Shown here piece after piece: positions 27,735-35,766 of a DNA stretch of 64,000 nt. The DNA comes from Geobacter sp. AOG1 (GTDB taxonomy: Bacteria > Desulfobacterota > Desulfuromonadia > Geobacterales > Geobacteraceae), in the NCBI RefSeq assembly GCF_019972315.1, contig NZ_BLIZ01000001.1, forward strand, positions 2,236,549 through 2,300,548, in the 5' to 3' direction. The stretch's first letter is position 1; every line of letters begins with the position of its first letter. The notes under the pieces were generated by a model, which was given only the letters and a program-made list of their open reading frames with translations, was not told where the DNA came from and did not search any database. Made by a program: the position numbers and the translations under genes.

Positions 27735-28496
27735 ATGAACCTAGCGGATATCAGAAAAAAAGCGCAGGAGCGGGGAGTGGTCCCCCCCGTCGAACCACAA
27801 CCTGCCGTGGCCCATTCCGAAGTGGAGCCTGAAGCAGAGGCTGTTTACGACGAAGTCGAGAGCGGGACGTCTCAGCCGGAAACGGAAACATTCGCGGAGC
27901 AGATCGAAGAACTGTTTGCCGGTGAGGAGAAACCCGCTCCCCCTGCGCCGCTGGCAGAAAAGGTGTCACGACAGTTCGATCCCTTGGCCCAGTTGCTGGC
28001 GGGGCGCGAAACTGCGGGGTGTGACGAAGACGCGGTGTTCATGACCACCACGGCTGCCGAGACAGGAGAGTTCCAGGAGTTCCTCTGTTTCAGGGTGGCG
28101 GAAGAGAATTATGCCGTTAACATCATGGAGATCAAGGAGATCATCAAGCCCCGCGAGGTAACGGAAGTTCCCCGGGTACCCCGGTTCGTCACCGGCATAC
28201 TGTCTCTGCGCGGCATCATCATCCCGGTGTATGACATGCGTCAGCGTCTCGGCTTCCCGCCGCTGGAAGAGACCGGCAAGCGCCGCATCATCGTCGTGAA
28301 GCGGCAGGATGAGTTCAGCGGACTCATGGTGGACGAAGTGGTGCAGGTGGTACGGATCGAAACCGGGAGCATCGAGCCCCCTCCCGCAGTTCTCGATGGC
28401 ATAGATCGGGAGTTTGTCAACGGCTTGGGGCGATTCGGCGGGCAGATGCTCATTCTTCTGAATATGGAGAAAATTCTCGATATTGCGCTACACTGA
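27735..28496 (+). CDS. cheW: CheW-like coupling protein with long acidic N-terminal extension
   Basis: 253 residues. CheW domain from about 110 to the end (QEFLCFRVAEENYAVNIMEIKEIIKP, VPRFVTGILSLRGIIIPVYDMR). The first ~110 residues are Glu/Pro/Ala-rich, probably disordered, and not seen in ordinary 150-residue CheW. The extension may bind another complex member, such as the adjacent ATPase; that is speculation. Good ribosome site GGGGAAGAG before ATG 27735. Confidence 0.87.
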   Translation: MNLADIRKKAQERGVVPPVEPQPAVAHSEVEPEAEAVYDEVESGTSQPETETFAEQIEELFAGEEKPAPPAPLAEKVSRQFDPLAQLLAGRETAGCDEDAVFMTTTAAETGEFQEFLCFRVAEENYAVNIMEIKEIIKPREVTEVPRVPRFVTGILSLRGIIIPVYDMRQRLGFPPLEETGKRRIIVVKRQDEFSGLMVDEVVQVVRIETGSIEPPPAVLDGIDREFVNGLGRFGGQMLILLNMEKILDIALH

Positions 28497-28517
28497 GTGG
28501 TTACGAAAGGAGCCGTC

Positions 28518-28889
28518 ATGCAAAAAAACAGGATACTTGTTGTTGAGGACGAGGAAAGCCTTCTGAAGCTGGAAAGCATTCTTCTTTCCTCAAAAGGGTA
28601 CAACGTAACGGGTGTCATGGATGGCAGGTCCGCCCTCGAAGAAATAGCCGCCAACCCGCCGGACCTGGTTATTCTCGACATCATGCTGCCGGAACTCGAC
28701 GGCTTCGAGGTCTGTCGCCACATCAAGGAAGACCCGGCGACGAAGGGGATTCCAGTGGTCATGCTGACTGCCAAGAAAAACAGCCAGGATTACGCCCGCG
28801 GCATGGAGATGGGGGCTGATGCCTATATCACCAAGCCGTTCAAGTCTGCAAAAGTTATCGAGACCATCGAAGGGCTCCTGAACAAGTAG
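28518..28889 (+). CDS. Stand-alone response regulator receiver
   Basis: 123 residues: VVEDEES at the N-terminus, phospho-Asp in LVILDIMLPELDGF, Thr in VMLTAK and Lys in YITKPFKS, all intact. ATG 28518 follows AAAGGAG; an in-frame GTG 21 bp upstream is less likely. More similar to PhoB/OmpR receivers than to CheY in the LDIMLPELDGF segment, but no output domain is present. Confidence 0.88.
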   Translation: MQKNRILVVEDEESLLKLESILLSSKGYNVTGVMDGRSALEEIAANPPDLVILDIMLPELDGFEVCRHIKEDPATKGIPVVMLTAKKNSQDYARGMEMGADAYITKPFKSAKVIETIEGLLNK

Positions 28890-28970
28890 CTGACGGTTGC
28901 CGGACTCGGGGGCCGTGGTTTCGCTCCTGTTCCACGTACCAGCATGCGCTGCGTGAGGATGCAATGTGCC

Positions 28971-29453
28971 ATGACCAGTGATATCCAAGAAATCCAGGTT
29001 GCCTGTTTCCGGCTCGGTGATGATATCTATGCGGCCGACATCATGCGTATCAAAGAGATCATCCGGCCGCTGAAGATGACAACCCTCCCCAAGGCCCCCA
29101 GCTTTATCGAAGGGGTTATAAATCTTCGTGGAGCAGTCATACCGGTCGTGGACCTCCGGAGCAGGTTCGACTTCCCCAAACGGCCAAACGACCAGAGCAC
29201 ACGGCTGCTGATCGTAAAGGCCGCCGGCCAGTTGCTCGGTCTAGTGGTCGACGAAGTGACGGAGGTGATCACGGTGCCGGTCAAGGATATCAAACCACCG
29301 CCCCAGGTGGCCACCGGCATTGACGCCGCCTATCTGGTGGGAGTCTGCCTGGTGAAGGAAAGCATGGTCATGCTCCTCAATCTGGACCGCATCATCAGCC
29401 CCCGGGAGGTCGATGAACTCGGACTGCTGGGTGTTGCGAAGAAGGGCTACTGA
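28971..29453 (+). CDS. cheW: CheW coupling protein
   Basis: About 160 residues made of one CheW domain: QVACFRLGDDIYAADIMRIKEI, APSFIEGVINLRGAVIPVVDLR and LGLVVDEVTEVITV. The start is uncertain: ATG 28944, 28959 and 28971 are in frame; 28971 (MTSDIQEIQV) gives the usual CheW beginning and has GAGG upstream at a long spacing. Second CheW of the operon and the shorter, canonical one. Confidence 0.88.
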   Translation: MTSDIQEIQVACFRLGDDIYAADIMRIKEIIRPLKMTTLPKAPSFIEGVINLRGAVIPVVDLRSRFDFPKRPNDQSTRLLIVKAAGQLLGLVVDEVTEVITVPVKDIKPPPQVATGIDAAYLVGVCLVKESMVMLLNLDRIISPREVDELGLLGVAKKGY

Positions 29454-29483
29454 GAGTATTGCGGTGAAAGGATTGTTATTCTT

Positions 29484-30515
29484 ATGTTGATCGTTTGTCC
29501 GAGTTGTAAAACGCGCTTCAGCCTCGATGACGGAAAGGTCGGAGCGGAAGGCATAAAGCTGCGGTGCAGCAAGTGCCGGGCGATATTTCGCGTGGTCCGG
29601 AAAGGTGCTTCTCCTGCGAGCCCTGCATCCATGCCCCAACCCGCTCCTCCCCAAGCTGCGCCGCCTGCGGTGAAGCAGGCCGTTCCGCCGGTCGCTGCGG
29701 TTTCCGCACCGGCAAGCGACAGGGTGAAGGTAGTGGTGGCCCACGAGAGCGCCTCCTTCTGCGCAGCAGTCCAACGGGTTCTCGCTCCTGAGCCCTTCGA
29801 CGTGTTTGTCTATAACGACGGTCGCGAGACCCTGGCTGCCATCGAACAGATGGTTCCCGCCGTTGTGCTGCTCGATGTGGCACTTCCGTCCATGTATGGG
29901 TTCGAAGTGTGCGATGCGGTCCGGAAGAATCCCGCACTCGCTACCGTGAAAATTATCCTGATCGCCTCCATCTACGACAAGACGCGGTATAAACGTTCTC
30001 CCAAGTCCCTCTATGGTGCGGACGACTACATAGAAAAGCATCATATCCCCGATTCGCTGGCGGCGATGGTGTACCGGCTCGTAGCGGGCCAGGTGCCGGC
30101 TGATGCGCTGCCAGCCAAGTCCGTACCTGCCGAGGAAGAGGGGCACGCCTCCCCCGAGGAGCTCTCCCACCAGGAAATAGCCGCCCAGGAAGCCACTCGT
30201 CAGGAGCTCAGGCAGGACGAAGAACAGGAGACATCCGTTCCGGCCGCGGAGAGCTCGCCGGAACTTGCCGAGGCCCATGTAAAGGCAAAGCGCCTGGCGC
30301 GTATCATTGTGTCGGACATCGTTCTCTACAACCAGGCACGGGTGGAGGAGGGGGTTCGCAAGGGGACGCTGTATCAACTTCTGGCCGATGATATCCGGGA
30401 AGGGACATCCCTCTATGAACGGCGTGTCCCCACGGAGGTGCGTTCCGGGACCAGCTATCTGAAGGATGCCTTTGAGGAGCTGATTGCCAAGAAAAAACAG
30501 GAACTGGGTCTGTGA
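29484..30515 (+). CDS. Zinc-ribbon / receiver domain fusion protein
   Basis: 343 residues. N-terminal MJ0042-type zinc ribbon: CPSCKTRFSLDDGKV...RCSKCRAIFRV with two CxxC pairs. A Pro/Ala linker leads to a receiver domain at about 75-195 with VVLLDVALPSMYGFEV (phospho-Asp). The usual signalling Lys region reads GADDYIEKHHIP, so the Lys-Pro is replaced. The C-terminal third is a Glu/Gln-rich linker and a helical tail. Zinc ribbons of this sort are frequent in delta-proteobacterial regulators. Role unknown; it overlaps the HEAT gene by 4 bp (GTGA). Confidence 0.8.
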   Translation: MLIVCPSCKTRFSLDDGKVGAEGIKLRCSKCRAIFRVVRKGASPASPASMPQPAPPQAAPPAVKQAVPPVAAVSAPASDRVKVVVAHESASFCAAVQRVLAPEPFDVFVYNDGRETLAAIEQMVPAVVLLDVALPSMYGFEVCDAVRKNPALATVKIILIASIYDKTRYKRSPKSLYGADDYIEKHHIPDSLAAMVYRLVAGQVPADALPAKSVPAEEEGHASPEELSHQEIAAQEATRQELRQDEEQETSVPAAESSPELAEAHVKAKRLARIIVSDIVLYNQARVEEGVRKGTLYQLLADDIREGTSLYERRVPTEVRSGTSYLKDAFEELIAKKKQELGL

Positions 30516-32530
30516 CCATGGAGACAGGGACGACGAATAGCGATACGCTGACCGAGCAGCTCCGCTCCTCCGACGAGGAGGTGCGCAGGCAGGCGGTCAT
30601 GGGGATGGCCGGCCGCCCGCTGGCGGAAATCAGGAGCGGCATTTTTCTTGCGCTCGGCGATTCCAGCTGGAGGGTCCGCAAGGAGGCGGTGGATCTGCTC
30701 CTGGGGTCGACACCCGACGATGGGGTGATGGAAGAGCTGGTGCTCATGCTCAGGTCCCACGACAACGCCGGCCTGCGCAATTCGGCGGTGGAGACCCTGG
30801 AACGTCTCGGCCGTCTTGCCGTCCCTTGCCTGTCGCGCCACATAAACGACGACGACCACGATGTGCGCAAATTCGTCATCGACATTATGGGGAGCATCGG
30901 TGACGCCACCCCGGTTCCCCTGCTCATAAGCGCCCTTGACGACGGCGACCCCAACGTGAGTGCTGCCGCCGCGGAGAACCTGGGGAAGATAGGCGATCCG
31001 CGGGCGGTTTCCCCCCTGGTCCAGGCCTTGGGGAAACAAGACATCTGGCTGAGCTACACCATACTGGAGGCCTTGGGGAAGATCGGCAGGCCTCTGCCGA
31101 TGGGAGTCATTTCTCCTCTCGTGGAAACCAATCTCCTGAAGAAGGCGGTCTTTGACTGTCTTGGCGCCGTTGGAGACGCGGAGGCGACCCCTCTTCTGGT
31201 GGAAGGACTCAAGGAAAAGGTCCGCAATGCGCGGGAAGCGGCCGCTCTGGCGATCTTCAAAGTAAGAGGCCGGCTGAACGACGAAACGAAACGGCGACTC
31301 GATGATCAGTTGCGGGAACTGACGGGGTCTCCCTTTGTCGATGGGTTGCTGGCGTCATTCGAAACGGCGGAAAAACCTCTTAAAGAGGCGTTGGTCATGC
31401 TTTTCGGTCTGATCGGGGATGAACGCGCAGTCGGCCCCCTTCTGCAGGCATGCCGCGACGACCGGCTTCGCCGGAACTGTATCCAGGCATTTACCTGCAT
31501 GGGGGAAGCGGGGACTGCCCTTCTTGTCAGGGAGTTTGCCCATGCCGGGGACGAGGAGCGCTGTTTCATCGCCTACGTGTGTGGCGAGCTCCGTTATAAG
31601 GGGTGTGCCGCCATCCTCGTGGAGGGAATGGGGAGCGGTAATCCGGTGCTGCGCCGGGCGGCAGTCCTTGCGTGTGGCAAGACAGGGTTGACGGAAATGG
31701 TAGGGACTATAGCCGGTCTTCTGGACGACTCGGAACCCGAGGTTCGGGAAGGGGCAATCGATGCTCTTGCCCGGCTGGCAGAGGATGATAGGGCGTCGGT
31801 GCTGGCGATTGCCCAGAAAATGGCCGTTACCGAGTCGTCTGAACGGCGTCGTGACGCGGTGATCCTCTATGCGGCCCTTCGTGAGGCCGATCGGCTCGCT
31901 CTCCTCATGAAGGATGAAGATATGCTGGTTCGCCGGAATGCTGTCACCGCCCTTGCCAGCCTGCGACTGCCGGAAAGTGCCAGCCATTTCGTCAAGGCGC
32001 TGATGGATGAGGAGCCGGATGTGCGGATCGCCGCTGCCGGCGCTTTGGGAGAACTGGGTGGTGCGGAGTGCCTGGAACCCCTTCTCCTTACCCTCCGGGA
32101 TGAGGACCCCTGGGTGAAGTGCACCGTGTTGAAGAGCCTGGGTAAAATCGGCGGCGAACGGGCATTGGGCGCGGTCATGGAAGCCATGGATGGGGCCGAC
32201 GGCCTGATCATGATCTCCGCCCTTGAAGCGCTGTCGTTCATTGGGGGGGATGCTGCCCTGAAGCAGGTGCGCCGGACGCTGGACGATCCCGATGAGGAAG
32301 TGGTCAAGTCCGCCATAGAAATCCTTGCCGGAAGTGACGAGTCAATTCTGCTGGCAAGCAGTGAAAAGATATTGGCCCATCCCCATTGGGACGTGCGCAG
32401 CACCTTCATCAGGACCCTCGCGGCCAGGCTGGGCGAACAAGCGTTGCCGTATCTGGAGAAGGCGCTGGAGATCGAGACGGACGACCTCGTCAAAGGCCAG
32501 ATACAGGATATCATGGGCAGGTTCAAATAA
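30512..32530 (+). CDS. HEAT-repeat protein
   Basis: 672 residues almost wholly composed of ~31-residue HEAT-like helical repeats, for example DVRKFVIDIMGSIGDATPVPLLISAL and VRIAAAGALGELGGAECLEPLL. No catalytic domain, signal peptide or membrane segment. Such solenoids act as protein scaffolds; some relatives are PBS-lyase-type repeats. GTG 30512 overlaps the previous stop and has AGGA nine nt upstream; ATG 30518 is an alternative. The stop overlaps the cheR ATG by one base, so it is translated as part of the chemosensory set. Confidence 0.85.
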   Translation: MTMETGTTNSDTLTEQLRSSDEEVRRQAVMGMAGRPLAEIRSGIFLALGDSSWRVRKEAVDLLLGSTPDDGVMEELVLMLRSHDNAGLRNSAVETLERLGRLAVPCLSRHINDDDHDVRKFVIDIMGSIGDATPVPLLISALDDGDPNVSAAAAENLGKIGDPRAVSPLVQALGKQDIWLSYTILEALGKIGRPLPMGVISPLVETNLLKKAVFDCLGAVGDAEATPLLVEGLKEKVRNAREAAALAIFKVRGRLNDETKRRLDDQLRELTGSPFVDGLLASFETAEKPLKEALVMLFGLIGDERAVGPLLQACRDDRLRRNCIQAFTCMGEAGTALLVREFAHAGDEERCFIAYVCGELRYKGCAAILVEGMGSGNPVLRRAAVLACGKTGLTEMVGTIAGLLDDSEPEVREGAIDALARLAEDDRASVLAIAQKMAVTESSERRRDAVILYAALREADRLALLMKDEDMLVRRNAVTALASLRLPESASHFVKALMDEEPDVRIAAAGALGELGGAECLEPLLLTLRDEDPWVKCTVLKSLGKIGGERALGAVMEAMDGADGLIMISALEALSFIGGDAALKQVRRTLDDPDEEVVKSAIEILAGSDESILLASSEKILAHPHWDVRSTFIRTLAARLGEQALPYLEKALEIETDDLVKGQIQDIMGRFK

Positions 32531-33408
32531 TGTTTTCTGTGGAACCGGATATTCCGATGGCGGAAGAGGATTTTCGCCTGATTCGCGATGTCATCTATGC
32601 CCATTGCGGGCTTTTCTTCGACAACGATTCCAAGTACCTTCTGGAAAAACGTCTGGCCAGGCGGCTTGTGCTCCACCAACTGGCCGGGTACAAGGATTAC
32701 TATCACTTTCTGAAGTACAACCGGAAAAAAGACCAGGAATTGTCCGACATCATGGACGTCCTGACGACCAACGAAACCTATTTTTTCCGGGAGATATTCC
32801 AGCTCAAAGCCTTTACCGACGAGATACTGCCGGAACTGAAGAAGTCAAAAGAGAAGAGGGGAGACCGTTCCCTCCGGATATGGAGTGCCGGTTGTTCCAG
32901 CGGCGAGGAGCCCTATACCATTGCGATGCTGCTTCTGGAAATGGGGGCGTGCCATGACTGGCGTATTGAGATCATCGGCACCGACATTTGTCACAAGGTC
33001 CTCCAGCAGGCGCGCAAGGCGGTCTACGGTCGCTCTTCCTTCCGGACCACCGACGAACAGTACATCAGACGTTTCTTTGTCGAACAGGACGGCGCTTATC
33101 GGGTTGCGGACCAGGTCAAGGAACTGGTAACCATCAGTCACCTGAATCTGTTCGATATGGGCCGGTTGGCCATGCTCGGGAAAATGGATGTCATCTTCTG
33201 TCGCAACGTCATCATCTACTTTGACCAGGTGGCCAAGAAACGGGTAATCGATTCTTTCCACAAATCGCTCGAAGAAGGGGGATTCCTCCTGCTCGGCCAT
33301 TCCGAGTCGCTCATGAACATCTCCACCGCCTTTTCCCTGCGTCACCTCCAGAACGACATGGTCTACCAGAAGCCGCTTGCCGGCAGCGGAGGTTTCCCAT
33401 GCCCGTGA
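32530..33408 (+). CDS. cheR: Chemoreceptor methyltransferase CheR
   Basis: 292 residues. N-terminal helical CheR domain then the SAM-dependent methyltransferase: [29 protein letters not shown] (SAM binding) and [15 protein letters not shown] 32530 starts on the last base of the upstream stop codon. Its presence with CheB implies methylation-based adaptation of a receptor encoded elsewhere, since no receptor gene lies in the operon. The nearest MCP gene is at 42586. Confidence 0.94.
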   Translation: MFSVEPDIPMAEEDFRLIRDVIYAHCGLFFDNDSKYLLEKRLARRLVLHQLAGYKDYYHFLKYNRKKDQELSDIMDVLTTNETYFFREIFQLKAFTDEILPELKKSKEKRGDRSLRIWSAGCSSGEEPYTIAMLLLEMGACHDWRIEIIGTDICHKVLQQARKAVYGRSSFRTTDEQYIRRFFVEQDGAYRVADQVKELVTISHLNLFDMGRLAMLGKMDVIFCRNVIIYFDQVAKKRVIDSFHKSLEEGGFLLLGHSESLMNISTAFSLRHLQNDMVYQKPLAGSGGFPCP

Positions 33409-34487
33409 TCAGGGTGGTGGTCATCGACGATTCCGCCTACAACCGCCGCACCATAACCAAGATGCTCGAGGGGATGGAAGACGTGCAGGTCGTCGGGTAT
33501 GCCGCGGATGGGGAAGAAGGGATCCGCCGCATTCTGGACCTGCGGCCCGATCTCGTCACCCTGGACCTGGAAATGCCGAAGATGGACGGCTTTACCTTGC
33601 TGCGGATCGTCATGAATACCTGTCCTACACCGGTAATCGTCATCAGTGCCCGGAGCGAGGATGAGCGGGTGTTCAAGGCTCTTGAGCTAGGAGCCGTCGA
33701 TTTCATAGCCAAGCCGACGACTGCTATTTCAGACCAGCTCCTGAAAATACGGGAGGACCTCCACGAGAAGGTCTGTAACGTATTCAATCTCAACATGGCA
33801 GGGATCAAGCGCCGTGAAGCGGTCAACGTCGCCGAGGTCCCGGCCCGGAGGAAAAAGAAGGTTGTCCCCCCCCCACCGTTGCGGGTGGGACAACCTCTCA
33901 GGGACGTCATTGCCATCGGCGCATCGACGGGGGGACCGCCGGCTCTGCAGACCATACTTTCCGCGTTTGCCTCCCCCCATCCCGTGGCGATCCTGATATC
34001 CCAGCATATGCCGGCCGGGTTCACCAAGGCTTTTGCCGAACGGCTGAATCGCGGGTCGGCCCTTGAGATCAAGGAAGCGGCCGATGGTGACCAGGTCAAG
34101 CCGGGACGGGTTCTGGTTGCGCCCGGTGGCCTCAATCTGGTATTTCAGAAGCTGAAAAACGACGATATCGTGGCACGACTTGCCAAGCCTTCGGCGCAGG
34201 ACCGCTATGTCCCTTCCGTGGATGTCATGTTCGATTCCCTTGCCGGGATCTACGGCGATCGTCTGCTGGCGGTAGTCCTGACCGGCATGGGAAATGACGG
34301 CAGCCGGGGCGTACGGGCGATCAAGGCGGCCGGAGGGCAGGTGCTGGCAGAGGCGGAGGAGTCGTCGGTAGTGTTCGGCATGCCGCGGGAGGCCATTGCC
34401 ACGGGAGTGGTGGATGGGGTTGCCCCGCTTGACCGGATGGCACGGGAAATCATGGTCAGATGCGGTCTCGTGCCCGGGATAGATTGA
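33399..34487 (+). CDS. cheB: Chemoreceptor methylesterase CheB
   Basis: 362 residues. Receiver domain ([12 protein letters not shown]; phospho-Asp in [13 protein letters not shown]) then a methylesterase domain with catalytic Ser in [10 protein letters not shown], His in [17 protein letters not shown] and Asp in [11 protein letters not shown]. Complete protein. ATG 33399 follows GGAGG and overlaps cheR by 10 bp. Confidence 0.95.
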   Translation: MPVIRVVVIDDSAYNRRTITKMLEGMEDVQVVGYAADGEEGIRRILDLRPDLVTLDLEMPKMDGFTLLRIVMNTCPTPVIVISARSEDERVFKALELGAVDFIAKPTTAISDQLLKIREDLHEKVCNVFNLNMAGIKRREAVNVAEVPARRKKKVVPPPPLRVGQPLRDVIAIGASTGGPPALQTILSAFASPHPVAILISQHMPAGFTKAFAERLNRGSALEIKEAADGDQVKPGRVLVAPGGLNLVFQKLKNDDIVARLAKPSAQDRYVPSVDVMFDSLAGIYGDRLLAVVLTGMGNDGSRGVRAIKAAGGQVLAEAEESSVVFGMPREAIATGVVDGVAPLDRMAREIMVRCGLVPGID

Positions 34488-34514
34488 CAAACCTACTACA
34501 CACAGGGGTGACGT

Positions 34515-35339
34515 ATGGCGACAGAAGATGACAAGGGACTTCACAGCAAGGCTGAAGAGTTTTTACAGGTCTTCAAAAAGGGAGCGGAGTTTACCGGCGA
34601 GCTGATGCGCGAGAACGAGCGGCTCCGCTACCGTGTGTTGCAGCTGGAGGAGTCAAGCCGTGCCACGGAAGGGCGAACCGAGTCTTCTGACGAGAGTCGT
34701 AAGCTGACGGCGCGCATCAAGGAACTGGAACAGGAAAAGGAAGAGATCCTCGGGCGCATACGGGAGGTGGAGGAGGAAAACGAGGACTTCGCAACCCGTT
34801 ACGTGGAGATCGAGCAGGAAAACAACAACCTGGCCAATCTCTACATTGCCAGTTATCAGCTCCACTCCACCCTCGATTTTAAAGAAGTGCTGCAGATCAT
34901 CACCGAGATCGTCATTAACCTGATCGGCGCGGAAGAGTTCGCGATCATGCTTCTGGATGAAAAGACCAACGAGTTGCAGGCAGTTGCCACCGAGGGGCTG
35001 GAGCGGGAAGATGTGCCGTCGGTAAAGTTCGGGACCGGTGTCATTGGAGAGGTGGCCAAGAGCGGCGAGAGCTATTTCGTGGAGGATGTCAGCTCCTACG
35101 TGTCCGACATGGCGTCTCCCATGGTCTGCATCCCTCTCAAGATAAAGGAGCATGTAATCGGTGCCCTCGTTATTTACAAACTTCTGCAGCAGAAGAGCAA
35201 ATTCGCCCAGGTGGATTACGAACTCTTCACGCTGCTGGCGGGGCACGCCGCCACGGCGATCTTCAGCTCCCGACTCTACTCCGATTCAGAACGCAAGCTG
35301 TCGACAATCCAGGGATTTCTTGATCTCCTGACCAGATAG
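34515..35339 (+). CDS. Coiled-coil / GAF domain protein
   Basis: 274 residues. Residues about 20-110 form a charged coiled coil (Glu/Lys/Arg-rich heptads), followed by a GAF domain (about 115-260: LYIASYQLHSTLDFKEVLQIITEI, GTGVIGEVAKSG, VCIPLKIKEHVIGALVIY). No output domain. GAF domains bind small ligands or redox cofactors, and this could be the soluble input to the CheA of this operon, but no cofactor-binding Cys or His is obvious. Function inferred only from place. Confidence 0.8.
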   Translation: MATEDDKGLHSKAEEFLQVFKKGAEFTGELMRENERLRYRVLQLEESSRATEGRTESSDESRKLTARIKELEQEKEEILGRIREVEEENEDFATRYVEIEQENNNLANLYIASYQLHSTLDFKEVLQIITEIVINLIGAEEFAIMLLDEKTNELQAVATEGLEREDVPSVKFGTGVIGEVAKSGESYFVEDVSSYVSDMASPMVCIPLKIKEHVIGALVIYKLLQQKSKFAQVDYELFTLLAGHAATAIFSSRLYSDSERKLSTIQGFLDLLTR

Positions 35340-35368
35340 CGCCATTTATTTTTTGGAGGGGATAACCT

Positions 35369-35746
35369 ATGTCAGAATATAATGTCTTGATCGTCGAGGA
35401 TTCGCCCACCATGCGGCAGCTGATTTCCTTTGCCCTGAAGCGTTTGCGGGGAATCCGCATCGTTGAGGCCAGCGACGGGGTGGACGGGCTGAAAAAGCTT
35501 TCCGCCGAGAAATTCGACCTGATCTTCACCGATATCAATATGCCGATCATGGATGGCCTCAAACTGGTCAGCCTGGTCCGCAATGATGCCGGCTACAGGG
35601 AGACTCCCATCGTGGTAATTACCACGGAAGGTGCACAGGAGGACCGGGAGCGGGCACTGGCACTGGGAGCCAATGATTATATTACCAAGCCGATACAGCC
35701 CACCCGCATTCTGGATGTGGCCAAGGCGTTGCTCAAGATCGCCTGA
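35369..35746 (+). CDS. cheY: CheY-like response regulator
   Basis: 125 residues, receiver only: VEDSPTMRQL, phospho-Asp in LIFTDINMPIMDGL, Thr in VVITTEG and Lys in YITKPIQP. GGAGGGG precedes ATG 35369. Last gene of the chemosensory set; the cytochrome gene starts 20 bp later on the same strand. Confidence 0.9.
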   Translation: MSEYNVLIVEDSPTMRQLISFALKRLRGIRIVEASDGVDGLKKLSAEKFDLIFTDINMPIMDGLKLVSLVRNDAGYRETPIVVITTEGAQEDRERALALGANDYITKPIQPTRILDVAKALLKIA

Positions 35747-35766
35747 GAAGGATGAAGGAGAATTTT

